Below, one piece after another: positions 15,276 to 24,042 of a stretch of 64,000 bases of DNA (the stretch's first letter is position 1; the number at the start of each line of letters is the position of its first letter). The stretch is from Oceanobacillus oncorhynchi (GTDB taxonomy: Bacteria > Bacillota > Bacilli > Bacillales > Amphibacillaceae): contig NZ_CDGG01000001.1 of NCBI RefSeq assembly GCF_000821065.1, positions 1,674,001 through 1,738,000 on the forward strand, read 5' to 3'. The translations under genes and the position numbers were made by a program. The notes below the pieces were generated by a model, which was not told the origin of the DNA, ran no database searches, and worked only from the letters and a program-made list of their open reading frames with translations.

Positions 15276-16933
15276 CCAAAAATAATGAACAGATGGATTT
15301 CACATCGGATTTTAATGTGAAATCCATCTTTTTTTGAAATCATTGATAGGTAGGTACATAAAAAGCGGCTAGAGGCAGCGTATCTTCTCAGATTCACTGC
15401 CATTAAGGCGAATCCCAATTCATTTTCCACTTTGGGTTTTCCTCGTACAGAGAAACGAGTGAAACCCAAATTAGCCTTCAAGAATCCAAAGAAAGGCTCT
15501 ACATCTATTTTACGTTTTCCGTAAAGCTTGCCCATTTCTTCATCTGAAAGCTGTTCTCGTATCGTCTTCTTTTGTGCTTCCCATTTTTCATTATAAAATA
15601 TTTTTCGGTTGTTGCCTTCCTTTGCTTTGGTACATTGCTCTCGTAAAGGACAGCCTGTACAATCTTCACATTCATAGACCTTAAATTGTCGCTGGTAACC
15701 ATACTTATCTGTCCGCTTGGCATCATAACGATAGGTAACAGCTTGTCCGTTTGGACAAGTAAAGGCATCTTGTTTGGCATCATAATCCCAGTTGGCGGTG
15801 TTAAAAGGATTGTTTTTATATTTTTTCTTCTTCTCCTTACGATACATATTGTAAGTGATAAGGGCAGTTCGTAATCGTTCCAGGGTGACATTTTCTATAT
15901 TCTGTTCACTTCCATAAGCTGCATCTGCTACGAGGAAATCAGGCAACGCAAAATAATCCTTTTCTATCCGATCTAAAAAAGGAATCCATGTTCGTGTGTC
16001 CGTAGGGTTCGGAAAAATATCATAGGCTAATGCGTAACGTCCTTCCGTTGCCAATTGCACATTATAAGCAGCTTTCAACTGCCCATTCTTCATATGATCA
16101 TCTTTCAACCGCATAAAGGTGGCGTCATGATCCGTCTTAGAATAGCTGTTACGTTCTTCTAAAATCTCCAATGCTTCTTCATATTTTTCTTTACGGCGAA
16201 TGAAATCGTGTACCTTTTTTAAGGCTTGTTTTGGTTGCTTTCGTTCCGAACGCAAAACTTTTCGGTCTTGTGCTTCTTCCCTTGATTCGATTTGTTCCGT
16301 ATAGGTTTGGACAGACTTATCCAAATCCGTTGCCATCTGTTGAAGTTCCTTTGTCGTTAGAGCCTCAGGGCTTTCCCGTTCGATTTCTGGAATAATTTCT
16401 TTTTCTACCAGTTCTTCATAGAGTGCATTCGATTTCTTGATAAGGTTTGCTTGATAGCGTTCAATCGATTTTCGCCAGACAAACGTGAATTTATTGGCAT
16501 TGGCTTCGATTTTGGTTCCATCGATAAAGATAGCCTCTGCATCAATCAACTCTTTTTCCACCAGCTGACAACGAAACTGAACGAAGCACTGACGCAATAG
16601 TTCTTTTACTTCCGGATTCACACGAAAACGGTTGATGGTACGATAGCTGGGCTCATATCCTTGCGCAAGCCACATCATCCGCACACTGTCTTTTAATAAT
16701 CCTTCGATTTTTCGGCCAGAGAACACTGACTGGGTATAAGCACATAAAATAATTTTCATCATCATACGCGGATGATAGGCTGGACAGCCTGTCTGACGGA
16801 TAAAACCGGTGAAAGCTTCTTCTGGAATCTGTTCAATAAATTCATGGACTGTATAAGCTATATCATTTTCTTGTAATTTCATCTCGAAATCTAATGGCAA
16901 AACGATTTGATTTACGTTATAATATTTATACAT
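15272..16933 (-). CDS. IS1182-family DDE transposase
   Basis: A 553-residue transposase from the ATG at 16933; AAGGTATCC lies just upstream, and the longer ORF of 576 residues reaches back through the leader. The N-terminal DUF772-type domain (FIRQTGCPAYHPRMMMKII, then CAYTQSVFSGRKIE) is followed by the DDE catalytic core: first Asp in FIDGTKIEANANKF, second in LVADAAYGSEQN, Glu in DVEPFFGFLKANLG. A cysteine cluster (CEDCTGCPLREQC) is typical of the family. There are no stops or frameshifts, so it may be active. Its stop codon lies inside the left inverted repeat, where the same CTAG also ends the acetyltransferase on the other strand. Confidence 0.93.
   Translation of the reverse strand: MYKYYNVNQIVLPLDFEMKLQENDIAYTVHEFIEQIPEEAFTGFIRQTGCPAYHPRMMMKIILCAYTQSVFSGRKIEGLLKDSVRMMWLAQGYEPSYRTINRFRVNPEVKELLRQCFVQFRCQLVEKELIDAEAIFIDGTKIEANANKFTFVWRKSIERYQANLIKKSNALYEELVEKEIIPEIERESPEALTTKELQQMATDLDKSVQTYTEQIESREEAQDRKVLRSERKQPKQALKKVHDFIRRKEKYEEALEILEERNSYSKTDHDATFMRLKDDHMKNGQLKAAYNVQLATEGRYALAYDIFPNPTDTRTWIPFLDRIEKDYFALPDFLVADAAYGSEQNIENVTLERLRTALITYNMYRKEKKKKYKNNPFNTANWDYDAKQDAFTCPNGQAVTYRYDAKRTDKYGYQRQFKVYECEDCTGCPLREQCTKAKEGNNRKIFYNEKWEAQKKTIREQLSDEEMGKLYGKRKIDVEPFFGFLKANLGFTRFSVRGKPKVENELGFALMAVNLRRYAASSRFLCTYLSMISKKDGFHIKIRCEIHLFIIFG
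15292..15336 (+). terminator. terminator near the left IS end
   Basis: GATGGATTTCACA and TGTGAAATCCATC form a perfect 13-base stem followed by seven Ts on the + strand. It blocks incoming transcription from the acetyltransferases and lies within the 3' coding part of the transposase. Confidence 0.85.
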
Positions 16934-17026
16934 AAGGATACCTCGATTCTGTTTTTGTAGTGGTACTTTAACTTTATCAGAAGGTATCCTTTTTTTGTAC
17001 ATTTATTTCATTTTTTTTATCCAATT

Positions 17027-17070
17027 AAAAAAGTGACTTCCTACTTGCCTTAGTAGAAAGTCACTTTTTC
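17027..17070. terminator. terminator near the right IS end
   Basis: AAAAAAGTGACTT and AAGTCACTTTTT form a stem with A/T runs on both sides. It would shield the transposase from outside transcription. Confidence 0.8.
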
Positions 17071-17252
17071 TGTTTTTACTGGGTTTTGTCCCAGCCTCTT
17101 TTTTTATTCTTTCCTTCAGGCTGAATCATGTAATTCAGTGATATTTTATTGCATCTTTGCTGGTTAAAATCTTCATTCAACCCATAAATGAAACTCTTTT
17201 CTGATTAAAACGTATGAATAAAGTATAGAAAAGAAAAGGCAGGTTTTAGAAT

Positions 17253-17972
17253 ATGGATTATGAAACAATCGTGTATGAAGAGCTTCGAGTTTGGCGTAAT
17301 AAAGTTTTGAAAAAATCCAGTCTTTTTAATCAGTTATCGAAAAAAGCGCAAAAGAAAATAAATAGCATGATTCCTGAGAAGGCGCACCAGATCATTACAG
17401 GCAGCATTAAAAATATGGTGAAAGCGACATTGGCCGGATCCAATATGACAACGAAGAAACCTGAACCAACCGAACTTTCCTTGTTTGAAAGGGATCAAAT
17501 AGCCAAAGAAAAGCTAGTTTCTTATCGTAAAACAGCAGTAGTTGAAGGAGCTGGAACAGGGGCAGGAGGTATTTTCCTTGGACTTGCAGATTTTCCGCTG
17601 CTGCTGTCAATCAAGATGAAATTTTTGTTTGAATTGGCAGCAGTCTATGGCTATGATGCAAATGAATATGAGGAACGGCTATTTATCCTCCATGTTTTCC
17701 AACTTGCATTTTCCAGCGATGAAAAACGGAAGGATACGTTTTATATAATCGAAAATTGGGAGCAGGAGAAGGAGCAGCTGGCTGATATGGATTGGCATGT
17801 TTTCCAGCAGGAGTATCGCGATTATATTGATTTGGTGAAAATGCTACAGCTCGTTCCGGGGGTTGGTGCAATTGTAGGTGCATATGCAAATCATAATCTG
17901 ATGGACACGCTTGGAGAAACAGCAATGAATGCATACAGGATGCGCCATTTTGAGCTGCAAGCGGAGAAGTGA
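17253..17972 (+). CDS. EcsC family protein
   Basis: A 239-residue member of the EcsC family. The glycine-rich central segment VVEGAGTGAGGIFLGLADFPLLLSI (about 90-114) and the C-terminal LVPGVGAIVGAYANHNLMDTLGE are the two conserved family blocks. Both are amphipathic or weakly hydrophobic and are thought to associate with membranes. B. subtilis EcsC is encoded with the EcsAB transporter, but this copy is alone, without ABC genes nearby. Its biochemical role is not known. A purine-rich AAAAGGCAGG precedes the ATG. Confidence 0.85.
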   Translation: MDYETIVYEELRVWRNKVLKKSSLFNQLSKKAQKKINSMIPEKAHQIITGSIKNMVKATLAGSNMTTKKPEPTELSLFERDQIAKEKLVSYRKTAVVEGAGTGAGGIFLGLADFPLLLSIKMKFLFELAAVYGYDANEYEERLFILHVFQLAFSSDEKRKDTFYIIENWEQEKEQLADMDWHVFQQEYRDYIDLVKMLQLVPGVGAIVGAYANHNLMDTLGETAMNAYRMRHFELQAEK

Positions 17973-18199
17973 AAGGTTCCTATGAGGTCTCTGAGGAAGA
18001 TGCTGCAGTATTTTAGGTGAATGAAGCTTCAATCGGGAAGCTCAAAAGGGCGTAAATAATATTGCTGCCCGTTTCCCAATGAACTTGATTATAAAAATAT
18101 AAATGAGCTATCTGAAAAAAAACGCCTGCTGGAATAGAAAATGAGTAATGGGAGAGGGGATGGTTTTAACATTTTTCATTAAAAATTATTACAAAGTAC

Positions 18200-18251
18200 T
18201 TGCATGAATCTAAAAATAACGTTAGGATTTATTTGTAATTGATTAATCACT
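18200..18251 (+). promoter_or_regulatory. tetR promoter with operator copy 1
   Basis: TTGCAT (18200-18205), 17 bases, TAGGAT (18223-18228), then ATTGATTAATCA at 18238-18249, just downstream of the expected transcription start. The TGATTAATCA palindrome recurs at 18836 and 19164, which points to autoregulation by TetR. Confidence 0.65.
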
Positions 18252-18275
18252 TAATTTTTGGGCAGGTGCACTATG

Positions 18276-18794
18276 ATGGTAAAATCAAAGAAGGAAAATC
18301 GGAAAGAAGAAATTCTAGAGGCTGGATTAGAAGTATTTGCAAAGAAAGGCTATTATAATGCAACTACCGCTCATGTTGCAGAAAAAGCTGCTATCTCTCA
18401 GCCGTATGTTTTTCGATTCTATAAAACAAAGGAAGAGTTATTCATTGCTGCCTTAGATCGGGCATTTGAAAGGATTCTGCAAACGTTTAAAAATGTGGAA
18501 GCAAGCCCGGAACAGCTCGTTGAAAAAATGATTGAAGCCTATGAAGAACTGTCCGAATTATATCCTAATGAGATTGCTTTGCAGGTAATAGGAATTTCCG
18601 TAACAGAAAAATCGATACAGCGTACTGCAAAAAAAGGATTATCTGACATCAGAAGCTATACTTTAGAAAGATTCAAGTCTGCCGGAATAAAGGATGCAGA
18701 AAGGGAAGCCAGTACGTTTTTAGCAAGAGGAATGCTATGTAATATTTCTTATTTCTTAGACCTTCCCGAGCTTATTGATGAGAAAACAAAATAA
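18276..18794 (+). CDS. TetR/AcrR-family transcriptional regulator
   Basis: A regulator of about 173 residues with a TetR helix-turn-helix: RKEEILEAGLEVFAKKGYYN, then ATTAHVAEKAAISQPYVFRFYKTKEELFI (about residues 20-50). The C-terminal ligand domain is short and not assignable. The start is chosen at 18276 because AGGTG lies 7 bases upstream; an ATG at 18273 and a TTG at 18258 are alternatives. A palindrome overlaps its promoter region and recurs before the small membrane peptides and the dehydrogenase-like gene, so it probably represses the whole local module until a ligand appears. Confidence 0.88.
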   Translation: MVKSKKENRKEEILEAGLEVFAKKGYYNATTAHVAEKAAISQPYVFRFYKTKEELFIAALDRAFERILQTFKNVEASPEQLVEKMIEAYEELSELYPNEIALQVIGISVTEKSIQRTAKKGLSDIRSYTLERFKSAGIKDAEREASTFLARGMLCNISYFLDLPELIDEKTK

Positions 18795-18824
18795 ATAATC
18801 AATGAAAGTTGATTATTTATTTTT
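18791..18824 (+). terminator. terminator after tetR
   Basis: ATAAATAATCAA and TTGATTATTTAT form a perfect 12-base stem with a 6-base loop and T-run. The stem overlaps the tetR stop codon. Confidence 0.85.
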
Positions 18825-18835
18825 GCAAAGAAGTG

Positions 18836-18849
18836 ATTGATTAATCAAT
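18836..18849. promoter_or_regulatory. TetR operator copy 2
   Basis: ATTGATTAATCAAT, a perfect 14-base palindrome 23 bases before the first small membrane-peptide gene. Confidence 0.65.
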
Positions 18850-18871
18850 AAATAATTTAGGGGGTGAGAAT

Positions 18872-18943
18872 GTGAAATTACGTAAGGTAGATTATGTTTT
18901 TATTGGAATTATTGCTGTTTGTCTCATCAGCTGGTTGGATTAA
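18872..18943 (+). CDS. 23-residue single-pass membrane peptide
   Basis: GTG start with GGGGGTGAG 4 bases upstream, an excellent ribosome binding site. The peptide has a basic start (KLRKVDY) followed by one hydrophobic helix (VFIGIIAVCLIS) and ends WLD. A basic N-terminus and a hydrophobic rest predict an N-in single-pass membrane topology. The next small gene encodes a similar peptide also ending in Trp-Asp. A TetR palindrome lies just upstream. Function unknown; I recognise no family. Likely real because of the ribosome binding site and the repeated pattern, though unproven. Confidence 0.55.
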   Translation: MKLRKVDYVFIGIIAVCLISWLD

Positions 18944-18980
18944 TTAGTTGCTAATCAATAATTAAAAGGTGGTTGAAAAA

Positions 18981-19079
18981 ATGATGGTGAAAAATAAAAA
19001 GGAACATGCTGTTTCCACTTTATCTGTCGGATTAGGCATTGCTGTCGCTGTGATTGTATTGTTCACATATTGGGATTAA
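18981..19079 (+). CDS. 32-residue single-pass membrane peptide
   Basis: ATG start with AAAGGTGG 8 bases upstream. The N-terminus is polar and basic (MMVKNKKEHAVSTL), then one hydrophobic helix (SVGLGIAVAVIVLFTY), ending in WD. It lies 37 bases after the first micro-peptide gene and in the same direction, so one transcript is likely. Both peptides share the plan of basic head, one membrane helix and a Trp/Asp terminus. Function unknown; candidates include a small subunit of a membrane complex or a peptide that modulates a transporter. Confidence 0.55.
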   Translation: MMVKNKKEHAVSTLSVGLGIAVAVIVLFTYWD

Positions 19080-19163
19080 TTCTTTTATTTATCAAGCTTA
19101 TATTGAAGGTAATACCTTAATAGGCGTAAAAGATGTAACATGGAAATTATTTTTGTTTTTTAG

Positions 19164-19181
19164 TTATTGATTAATCAATAA
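19164..19181. promoter_or_regulatory. TetR operator copy 3
   Basis: TTATTGATTAATCAATAA, a perfect 18-base palindrome, 22 bases before the dehydrogenase-like gene. The same core stands before tetR and before the small peptides. Confidence 0.7.
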
Positions 19182-19203
19182 TCAAAAGAAGGGAGTATTG
19201 AAA

Positions 19204-20157
19204 ATGAAAAAAGCAATTGTATTAGGCGCAACCGGGGGTACTGGTCAAGTTATGGTTTCAGAACTATTAGACAGAGGAAGAGAGGTCATTGCCTTCGGAC
19301 GCTCTCAAAATAAATTGGAAGCATTAATGGCAGAACACAATCATCATTTGAATCTTACCTATCAGCTGGGAGACATATTTGATTGTCAAACGATTGTGGA
19401 AGCTGCTAAAGATGCAGATGTTATCTTTCAGTGTGCTAATATTCCATATCAGGAAATGGCGGAAAAATTGATGCCGCTGGGAGAAAGTGTGATGAAAGCA
19501 GCAGATATTTTGGGAAAAAGAATCGTGATTGTTGATGGCATTTATGTATATGGACACCAAGTTGCGAAAGGAGATGAAAACCATCCTCAACATCCACATA
19601 CAAAAAAAGGTAAACTTAGAGTAGCTTTCGAACAATTGATATTCAGCGGAAAATGGAAAAGAGCAAAAGCTTTAATTGTCAGGTTGCCAGATTATTATGG
19701 CCCAACTTCACAAAATTCTTACTTGCAGCCTACACTTGATGGAATGGCTGCAGGTAAAATGTCCATTTTTATTGGTAATTTACAAACGCCCCGTGAATAT
19801 GTTTATTTGCCAGATGCTGCTAAGATGATTGTGAATATAGCAGATAAAGACGATTCCTATGGAGAGAATTGGAACATACCAGGTGCTGGATTGATTTCAG
19901 GTAAAGAGATTATTCGAATTGCTCGGAAAGTAACAGGAAATCAGAAGGTGGTTATTCCTCTGACTAAAAATGTTATCCGGTGTATGGGTTTGTTTGATGC
20001 ATTTATGAGAGAAATTGTTGAAATCATGTACCTTACCAAAGAAGGATTTATTTTGAGTGGAGATAAATATGAAAGACGGATTGGCCCCATTCCAGCAACT
20101 CCTTTTCAAAATGGGCTGGAAGAAACATTACTATCTTTAATAGGCAATAAAAATTAA
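19204..20157 (+). CDS. NAD(P)-dependent epimerase/dehydratase-type short-chain protein
   Basis: A 317-residue extended short-chain dehydrogenase-like protein. The nucleotide-binding GATGGTGQVMVSELL lies near the N-terminus, followed by DGIYVYGHQV and RLPDYYGP, which correspond to the catalytic Tyr region and substrate loop of NAD-dependent epimerases. The start at 19204 has GGGAG 8 bases upstream; a TTG two codons earlier is too close to it. It is the last gene of the TetR module, with a palindromic operator directly upstream. The substrate is unknown; atypical SDR members of this kind often act as oxidoreductases or NADP sensors. Confidence 0.8.
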   Translation: MKKAIVLGATGGTGQVMVSELLDRGREVIAFGRSQNKLEALMAEHNHHLNLTYQLGDIFDCQTIVEAAKDADVIFQCANIPYQEMAEKLMPLGESVMKAADILGKRIVIVDGIYVYGHQVAKGDENHPQHPHTKKGKLRVAFEQLIFSGKWKRAKALIVRLPDYYGPTSQNSYLQPTLDGMAAGKMSIFIGNLQTPREYVYLPDAAKMIVNIADKDDSYGENWNIPGAGLISGKEIIRIARKVTGNQKVVIPLTKNVIRCMGLFDAFMREIVEIMYLTKEGFILSGDKYERRIGPIPATPFQNGLEETLLSLIGNKN

Positions 20158-20339
20158 TGTTATAAAGTTAACAGGGGTAACAAAAGCTAATGGTGATAAA
20201 GTAAGATAATGAAGTAAATAATGGGGTCAATGTAAAGTTAAAGAGGCAAAGATATGAAAGTTCTCTACCATATACAAAGCAATTGACCCTTACAGTCTTT
20301 ACAATGTTTGTTTTGTATATGGTATAAACCATTCATGCG

Positions 20340-20492
20340 TCACATATCATGCGATGCATTATTTTTTTGTCTGGAATGATTTTTATTCTTCACTTTATGA
20401 GAACCTGCCAATGGTTCGCCATAAGGCTGCTTTGGACTTTGCGGCAAATTAGGTTGTTCCTGCTGTTTTGGTCCTTTTCGGTTTTTCGTCAT
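20340..20492 (-). CDS. sspP: small acid-soluble spore protein P
   Basis: A 50-residue protein found by reading the minus strand. It begins [10 protein letters not shown] and ends [20 protein letters not shown], which matches the conserved C-terminal part of SspP/CotL from B. subtilis (pattern GSKKVKNRNHTRQKHNSHHDM). The middle is Gln/Pro rich as in the family. GACGGAGG lies 10 bases upstream of the ATG. SspP is made in the forespore. In B. subtilis it is co-transcribed with sspO; no sspO is visible here. Its presence marks the organism as a spore former. Confidence 0.85.
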   Translation of the reverse strand: MTKNRKGPKQQEQPNLPQSPKQPYGEPLAGSHKVKNKNHSRQKNNASHDM

Positions 20493-20516
20493 TTATATTC
20501 AACCTCCGTCGTGTAG

Positions 20517-20756
<240 letters not shown>

Positions 20757-20898
20757 CTAGAGCACCCCCGATTACTTTATTGTTATTTAAGGTATCTTAT
20801 TGGTATTTTCTCTGATTTCTATGAAATTATACGGGTATTTTCATCTGTTGATTCATTTCCTATTTTTTAATCGTTTATCTAATGATTTAAATAATGTG

Positions 20899-20927
20899 TT
20901 GACAAAATAAAAAGTACATCATATAAT
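20899..20927 (+). promoter_or_regulatory. consensus SigA promoter before the flavodoxin gene
   Basis: TTGACA and TATAAT with exactly 17 bases between them, a perfect consensus. It lies about 255 bases before the gene at 21181. The AT-rich palindrome-like tract following it (TTAATTAATTA region) could hold an operator. The leader between contains no other gene that I can support. Confidence 0.7.
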
Positions 20928-21180
20928 TTATATTGAATTAAAAATAAATTAATTAATTATAGTTTGATTAAATATAAATTCAGAAAGAAGGGTGATGATA
21001 GGTAACTAAATGAAACACAGTTGGAAGCAGAATGGTCTCAAAAAGCGGTTATTTTTTCACTAAGTATAAAAAAGCTGAAATGAGGCATAAAAAGAACAGT
21101 TAGATATTGGGATGCAGCGCTCCAATAAAGGAGATGGTTCTGGCGAAGAAAAAGAGAGCTATTTTAAAGAGGTGTAAGAA

Positions 21181-21849
21181 ATGGGATTTTTAAATAAATT
21201 ATTTGGAAAATCAAATGAATCAAAGGAGATAGAAACGATGACAAAAACAAAAGTAGCAGTTATTTTTTATAGTATGGGCGGTACGAACTACCAAATGGCA
21301 AAATGGGCAGCAGAAGCGGCGGAAGCAAATGGCGCAGAAGTAAGAGTATTGAAAGTGCAGGAATTAGCTCCAGAATCTGCTATTGAAGGAAATCCGGCAT
21401 GGAAAGCAACCGTAGAAGCAACCAAGGATGTTCCTGTTGCATCTTCAGAAGATATTGAATGGGCAGATGCACTTATCTTCAGCACGCCAACGCGTTTTGG
21501 TAATGTGCCTTCTCAAATGAAGCAATTCTTAGATATCCAAGGCGGACTTTGGGCTAGCGGAAAAACAGTGAACAAAGTAGTCAGTGCGATGTCTTCTGCA
21601 CAGAATCCGCATGGCGGTCAGGAAGCGACGATCCTGTCGTTGTACACGAGCATGATGCACTGGGGAGCTATCATTGTACCTCCAGGCTACTCGGATGAAT
21701 CTGTATTTGCAGCTGGCGGAAATCCTTATGGTACAAGTGTCACTGTTGATCAAGACGGAAAAATGGTGGAAGATGTGGAAGCGACAGTTAAGCATCAGGC
21801 ACAACGTACAGTGACAGCTGCTGAATGGGTTAAAAAAGGAAATCAATAA
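21181..21849 (+). CDS. WrbA-type flavodoxin / NAD(P)H:quinone oxidoreductase
   Basis: A flavodoxin-fold protein: FMN phosphate loop in VIFYSMGGTNYQMA, then FSTPTRFGNVPSQMKQFLD and the MSSAQNPHGGQEATILSLYTSMMHWG block, all characteristic of WrbA quinone reductases, which carry out two-electron quinone reduction to avoid redox cycling. Two starts are possible. The ATG at 21181 has AGAGGTG upstream and gives an 19-residue extension MGFLNKLFGKSNESKEIET. The ATG at 21238 has AAAGGAGAT 7 bases upstream and gives the standard family N-terminus. Both sites look real, so two forms may be made. Confidence 0.88.
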   Translation: MGFLNKLFGKSNESKEIETMTKTKVAVIFYSMGGTNYQMAKWAAEAAEANGAEVRVLKVQELAPESAIEGNPAWKATVEATKDVPVASSEDIEWADALIFSTPTRFGNVPSQMKQFLDIQGGLWASGKTVNKVVSAMSSAQNPHGGQEATILSLYTSMMHWGAIIVPPGYSDESVFAAGGNPYGTSVTVDQDGKMVEDVEATVKHQAQRTVTAAEWVKKGNQ

Positions 21850-21865
21850 TTCATGCTATTAGAAA

Positions 21866-21906
21866 AGATGGCACCTTTCATTTGGAATGGTGCTGTCTTT
21901 TTTTGT
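21866..21906 (+). terminator. terminator after the flavodoxin gene
   Basis: AGATGGCACC and GGTGCTGTCT pair (one wobble), followed by seven Ts. Confidence 0.85.
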
Positions 21907-22042
21907 ATATCCGGAAAGCAGTGAGACGTTGCTTCATGAATTAGGAGAATAGTAAGTTTTTAAAAACATAGAGAAAACAAGTATAATGGCTTTATACCGC
22001 ATTTAAATTCCTCCTAATAATTAAAAGGCAAAGAAAAACAAT

Positions 22043-22805
22043 GTGAAAATAACTGATTACTCGCAAATTGCTGATAAATATGAGAGCAATACATATCGAT
22101 TAGATGAAATGCAATTTGATAAGGATTTAAAGGAGTATCAATATAGATACCCTAAACCAATGTATCACGTGTTAGATTTAGCATGCGGGACAGGTATTTA
22201 TCTTAATACTCAAATAAACCTGTTTTGATAGTCGAAACATGAGCTGGTACGGGCTTGATGCTTCAGAGGATATGTTGAAAAAGGCGAAGAACAAATTAAA
22301 AAATGTCTCACTCGTGCATGGTTTAGCTGAAGATATGCCCTACGAGAATGAAAAGTTTGATTATATCTCCAATAATTATGCTTTTCATCATTTTTTAAAG
22401 AAGGAAGCAGCGCTTGATGAAATATATCGTGTCTTGAAGAAAAACGGTGTATACAAGCTGCATAATATTGCTATCCATGATATGAGAAAATGGTGGGTAT
22501 ATCATTATTTTCCAACAGCATATGAAGAGGACGTAAAAAGGTTTTGGGAAAAGGAAGTTATTTTTGATGAGCTTTCAATAAGAGGGTTTAACACAGAACT
22601 GCAGATGACATATCGATTAGAAAAAATCAGGGTGTCGGATTATCTGGGGTATGCAGAGAATAGAGACATATCCATATTAACGTTGATTGATGATCAGGAT
22701 TACCAAGAAGGGTTAGAGAAAATGAGATATGATGTGAAGCGTAATCCTAAAAAAACCATCGTCACTGATTTTGCAGAGATGTTTTGTATTTCGACAAAGG
22801 GGTAG
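22043..22805 (+). pseudogene. class I methyltransferase broken by a frameshift
   Basis: Frame 22043-22228 encodes an N-terminus ending in motif I, VLDLACGTGIYLNTQIN. A second frame, 22239-22805, continues with WYGLDASEDMLKKAKNKL, the DYISNNYAFHHFLKKEAALDEIYRVL block and a C-terminal domain. A one-base shift near 22215-22225, in a CTGTTTTGATAG stretch, separates them. Joined, they give a normal methyltransferase of about 250 residues. The start is GTG at 22043. Without a programmed-frameshift signal the gene is probably inactive, although a sequencing error would look the same. Confidence 0.8.
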
Positions 22806-22859
22806 TGTTTTAGAAAGAAAAAATCGTCTTTTTGGAAAGGGAAACAGAGGAGGAATTTA

Positions 22860-23921
22860 ATGAGTGAAGAAGTAAAAGCAGCCGGCTGGGATGCAATTGA
22901 TAATGCAATGGAAGCAATTTATGGGAAGCAGGAACCGAAGCATTATGGAACAGTGATCTCTTATTCGCTGGGCGGACCGGATCCATTAGATGGAATCAGC
23001 GCTTATCAATCAGAAACGCCAGGCTTGCACTGGCATATAGTTACATATGGATTTTCAGAGATTTACGAAAAAGAAACCGATAATCCAGAAGTAAGCGGTT
23101 TTGGGTTTGAATTAACGTTCAGATTGAAAAAAGAAGAAGGGGAAGAGGAACCGCCAGCCTGGGCGCTTAATCTGCTTCAGAATTTGGGAAGATATGTTTT
23201 TAACAGCGGTAATGTTTTTAAAAATGGAGACTATATGGATGCAAATGGTCCTATCTGTTTGGAATCAGATACGGCATTAACTGCATTGGCATTTATTACG
23301 GATTCTGAGCTTGGTACAATAGAAACAGAAAATGGTCAAGTGCAATTTCTGCAGATGGTTGGTATCACAAATGATGAGCTCGAAGCAATGCAGACGTGGA
23401 ATACACGAGGTGTTCTCTCTGCCAGTTCCCCATATATGCCCGCGTTTATTACCGATTTAAAAAGAGATTCTTTACTAAATCATGCAGATGTCTCCCAAAA
23501 AGTTGATGAAGGAAGAGAACGGGAAGGATCCAATACAGGATTTCTATTTAACGATAATTTATCGTGGACTCCAGAAAAAAAGGGCTTATTCAGAAAAAAA
23601 CCAGCAATGCTGACTCTGGGGGCAAAACAAACCGAAACCATAAGTAAAGTGCTGCGAGGGCGTCTCTTGAAAGGAAAGGCTCTGACATTGGCAGGTCCTG
23701 ATATTGTCATTGCTATAGAGCCCGGGGAAAAGTCAGAATATGCAATGGAGAAGGATAAGGTGCGTCTAATTTTAGATGAGCAGAGTACAATCGAGTTGAG
23801 TGAGAAGCTGATTCCTAAAGAAGGTGTGGCGGAACTATTCTCGTTTGAACAGCTGGCTGTAAAAATTGTTAAAACATACATCAAAGATAATGAAGGAAAT
23901 GTTGTTCAGGTAATTGGGTAA
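22860..23921 (+). CDS. suppressor of fused (SUFU) domain protein
   Basis: A 353-residue soluble protein with an N-terminal SUFU domain, about residues 1-190: HYGTVISYSLGGPDPLDGIS, then HIVTYGFSEIYEKE and FGFELTFRL are the conserved strands. The C-terminal 150 residues are a second, less conserved domain. Bacterial SUFU proteins occur widely, including as immunity proteins to polymorphic toxins, but no toxin gene is visible nearby. GAGGAGG lies 6-7 bases before the ATG. It is monocistronic. Function unknown. Confidence 0.85.
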   Translation: MSEEVKAAGWDAIDNAMEAIYGKQEPKHYGTVISYSLGGPDPLDGISAYQSETPGLHWHIVTYGFSEIYEKETDNPEVSGFGFELTFRLKKEEGEEEPPAWALNLLQNLGRYVFNSGNVFKNGDYMDANGPICLESDTALTALAFITDSELGTIETENGQVQFLQMVGITNDELEAMQTWNTRGVLSASSPYMPAFITDLKRDSLLNHADVSQKVDEGREREGSNTGFLFNDNLSWTPEKKGLFRKKPAMLTLGAKQTETISKVLRGRLLKGKALTLAGPDIVIAIEPGEKSEYAMEKDKVRLILDEQSTIELSEKLIPKEGVAELFSFEQLAVKIVKTYIKDNEGNVVQVIG

Positions 23922-24042
23922 GAGAACTCATTTGAAAGTAAAATAACATTTCCTTGATAAATCGCTAAACACTTTTGAAAGAATATCTTTGAAAATAAAA
24001 AATTATATGTTATTCTTTATTTGTAATCTGAAAATTAAATAA

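Larger units (their letters stand above)
15254..17101. mobile_element. IS1182-family insertion sequence, apparently complete
   Basis: About 1.85 kb bounded by inverted repeats: AAAGAGGCTGGGACA at the left and its complement at the right (TGTCCCAGCCTCTTT), with similarity continuing for about 25 bases. It holds one intact transposase on the minus strand and a hairpin near each end. I could not find a clear target duplication in the flanks. IS1182 members often insert next to terminator-like sites without obvious duplications. Confidence 0.88.

Noticed and set aside
20224..20323. Nested inverted repeats GGGTCAAT/ATTGACCC and ACCATATACAAA/TTTGTATATGGT
   Set aside because: They lie just past the dehydrogenase gene and near the sspP end. 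The pairs overlap in a way that cannot form one clean hairpin, and no T-run follows. Not called as a terminator.
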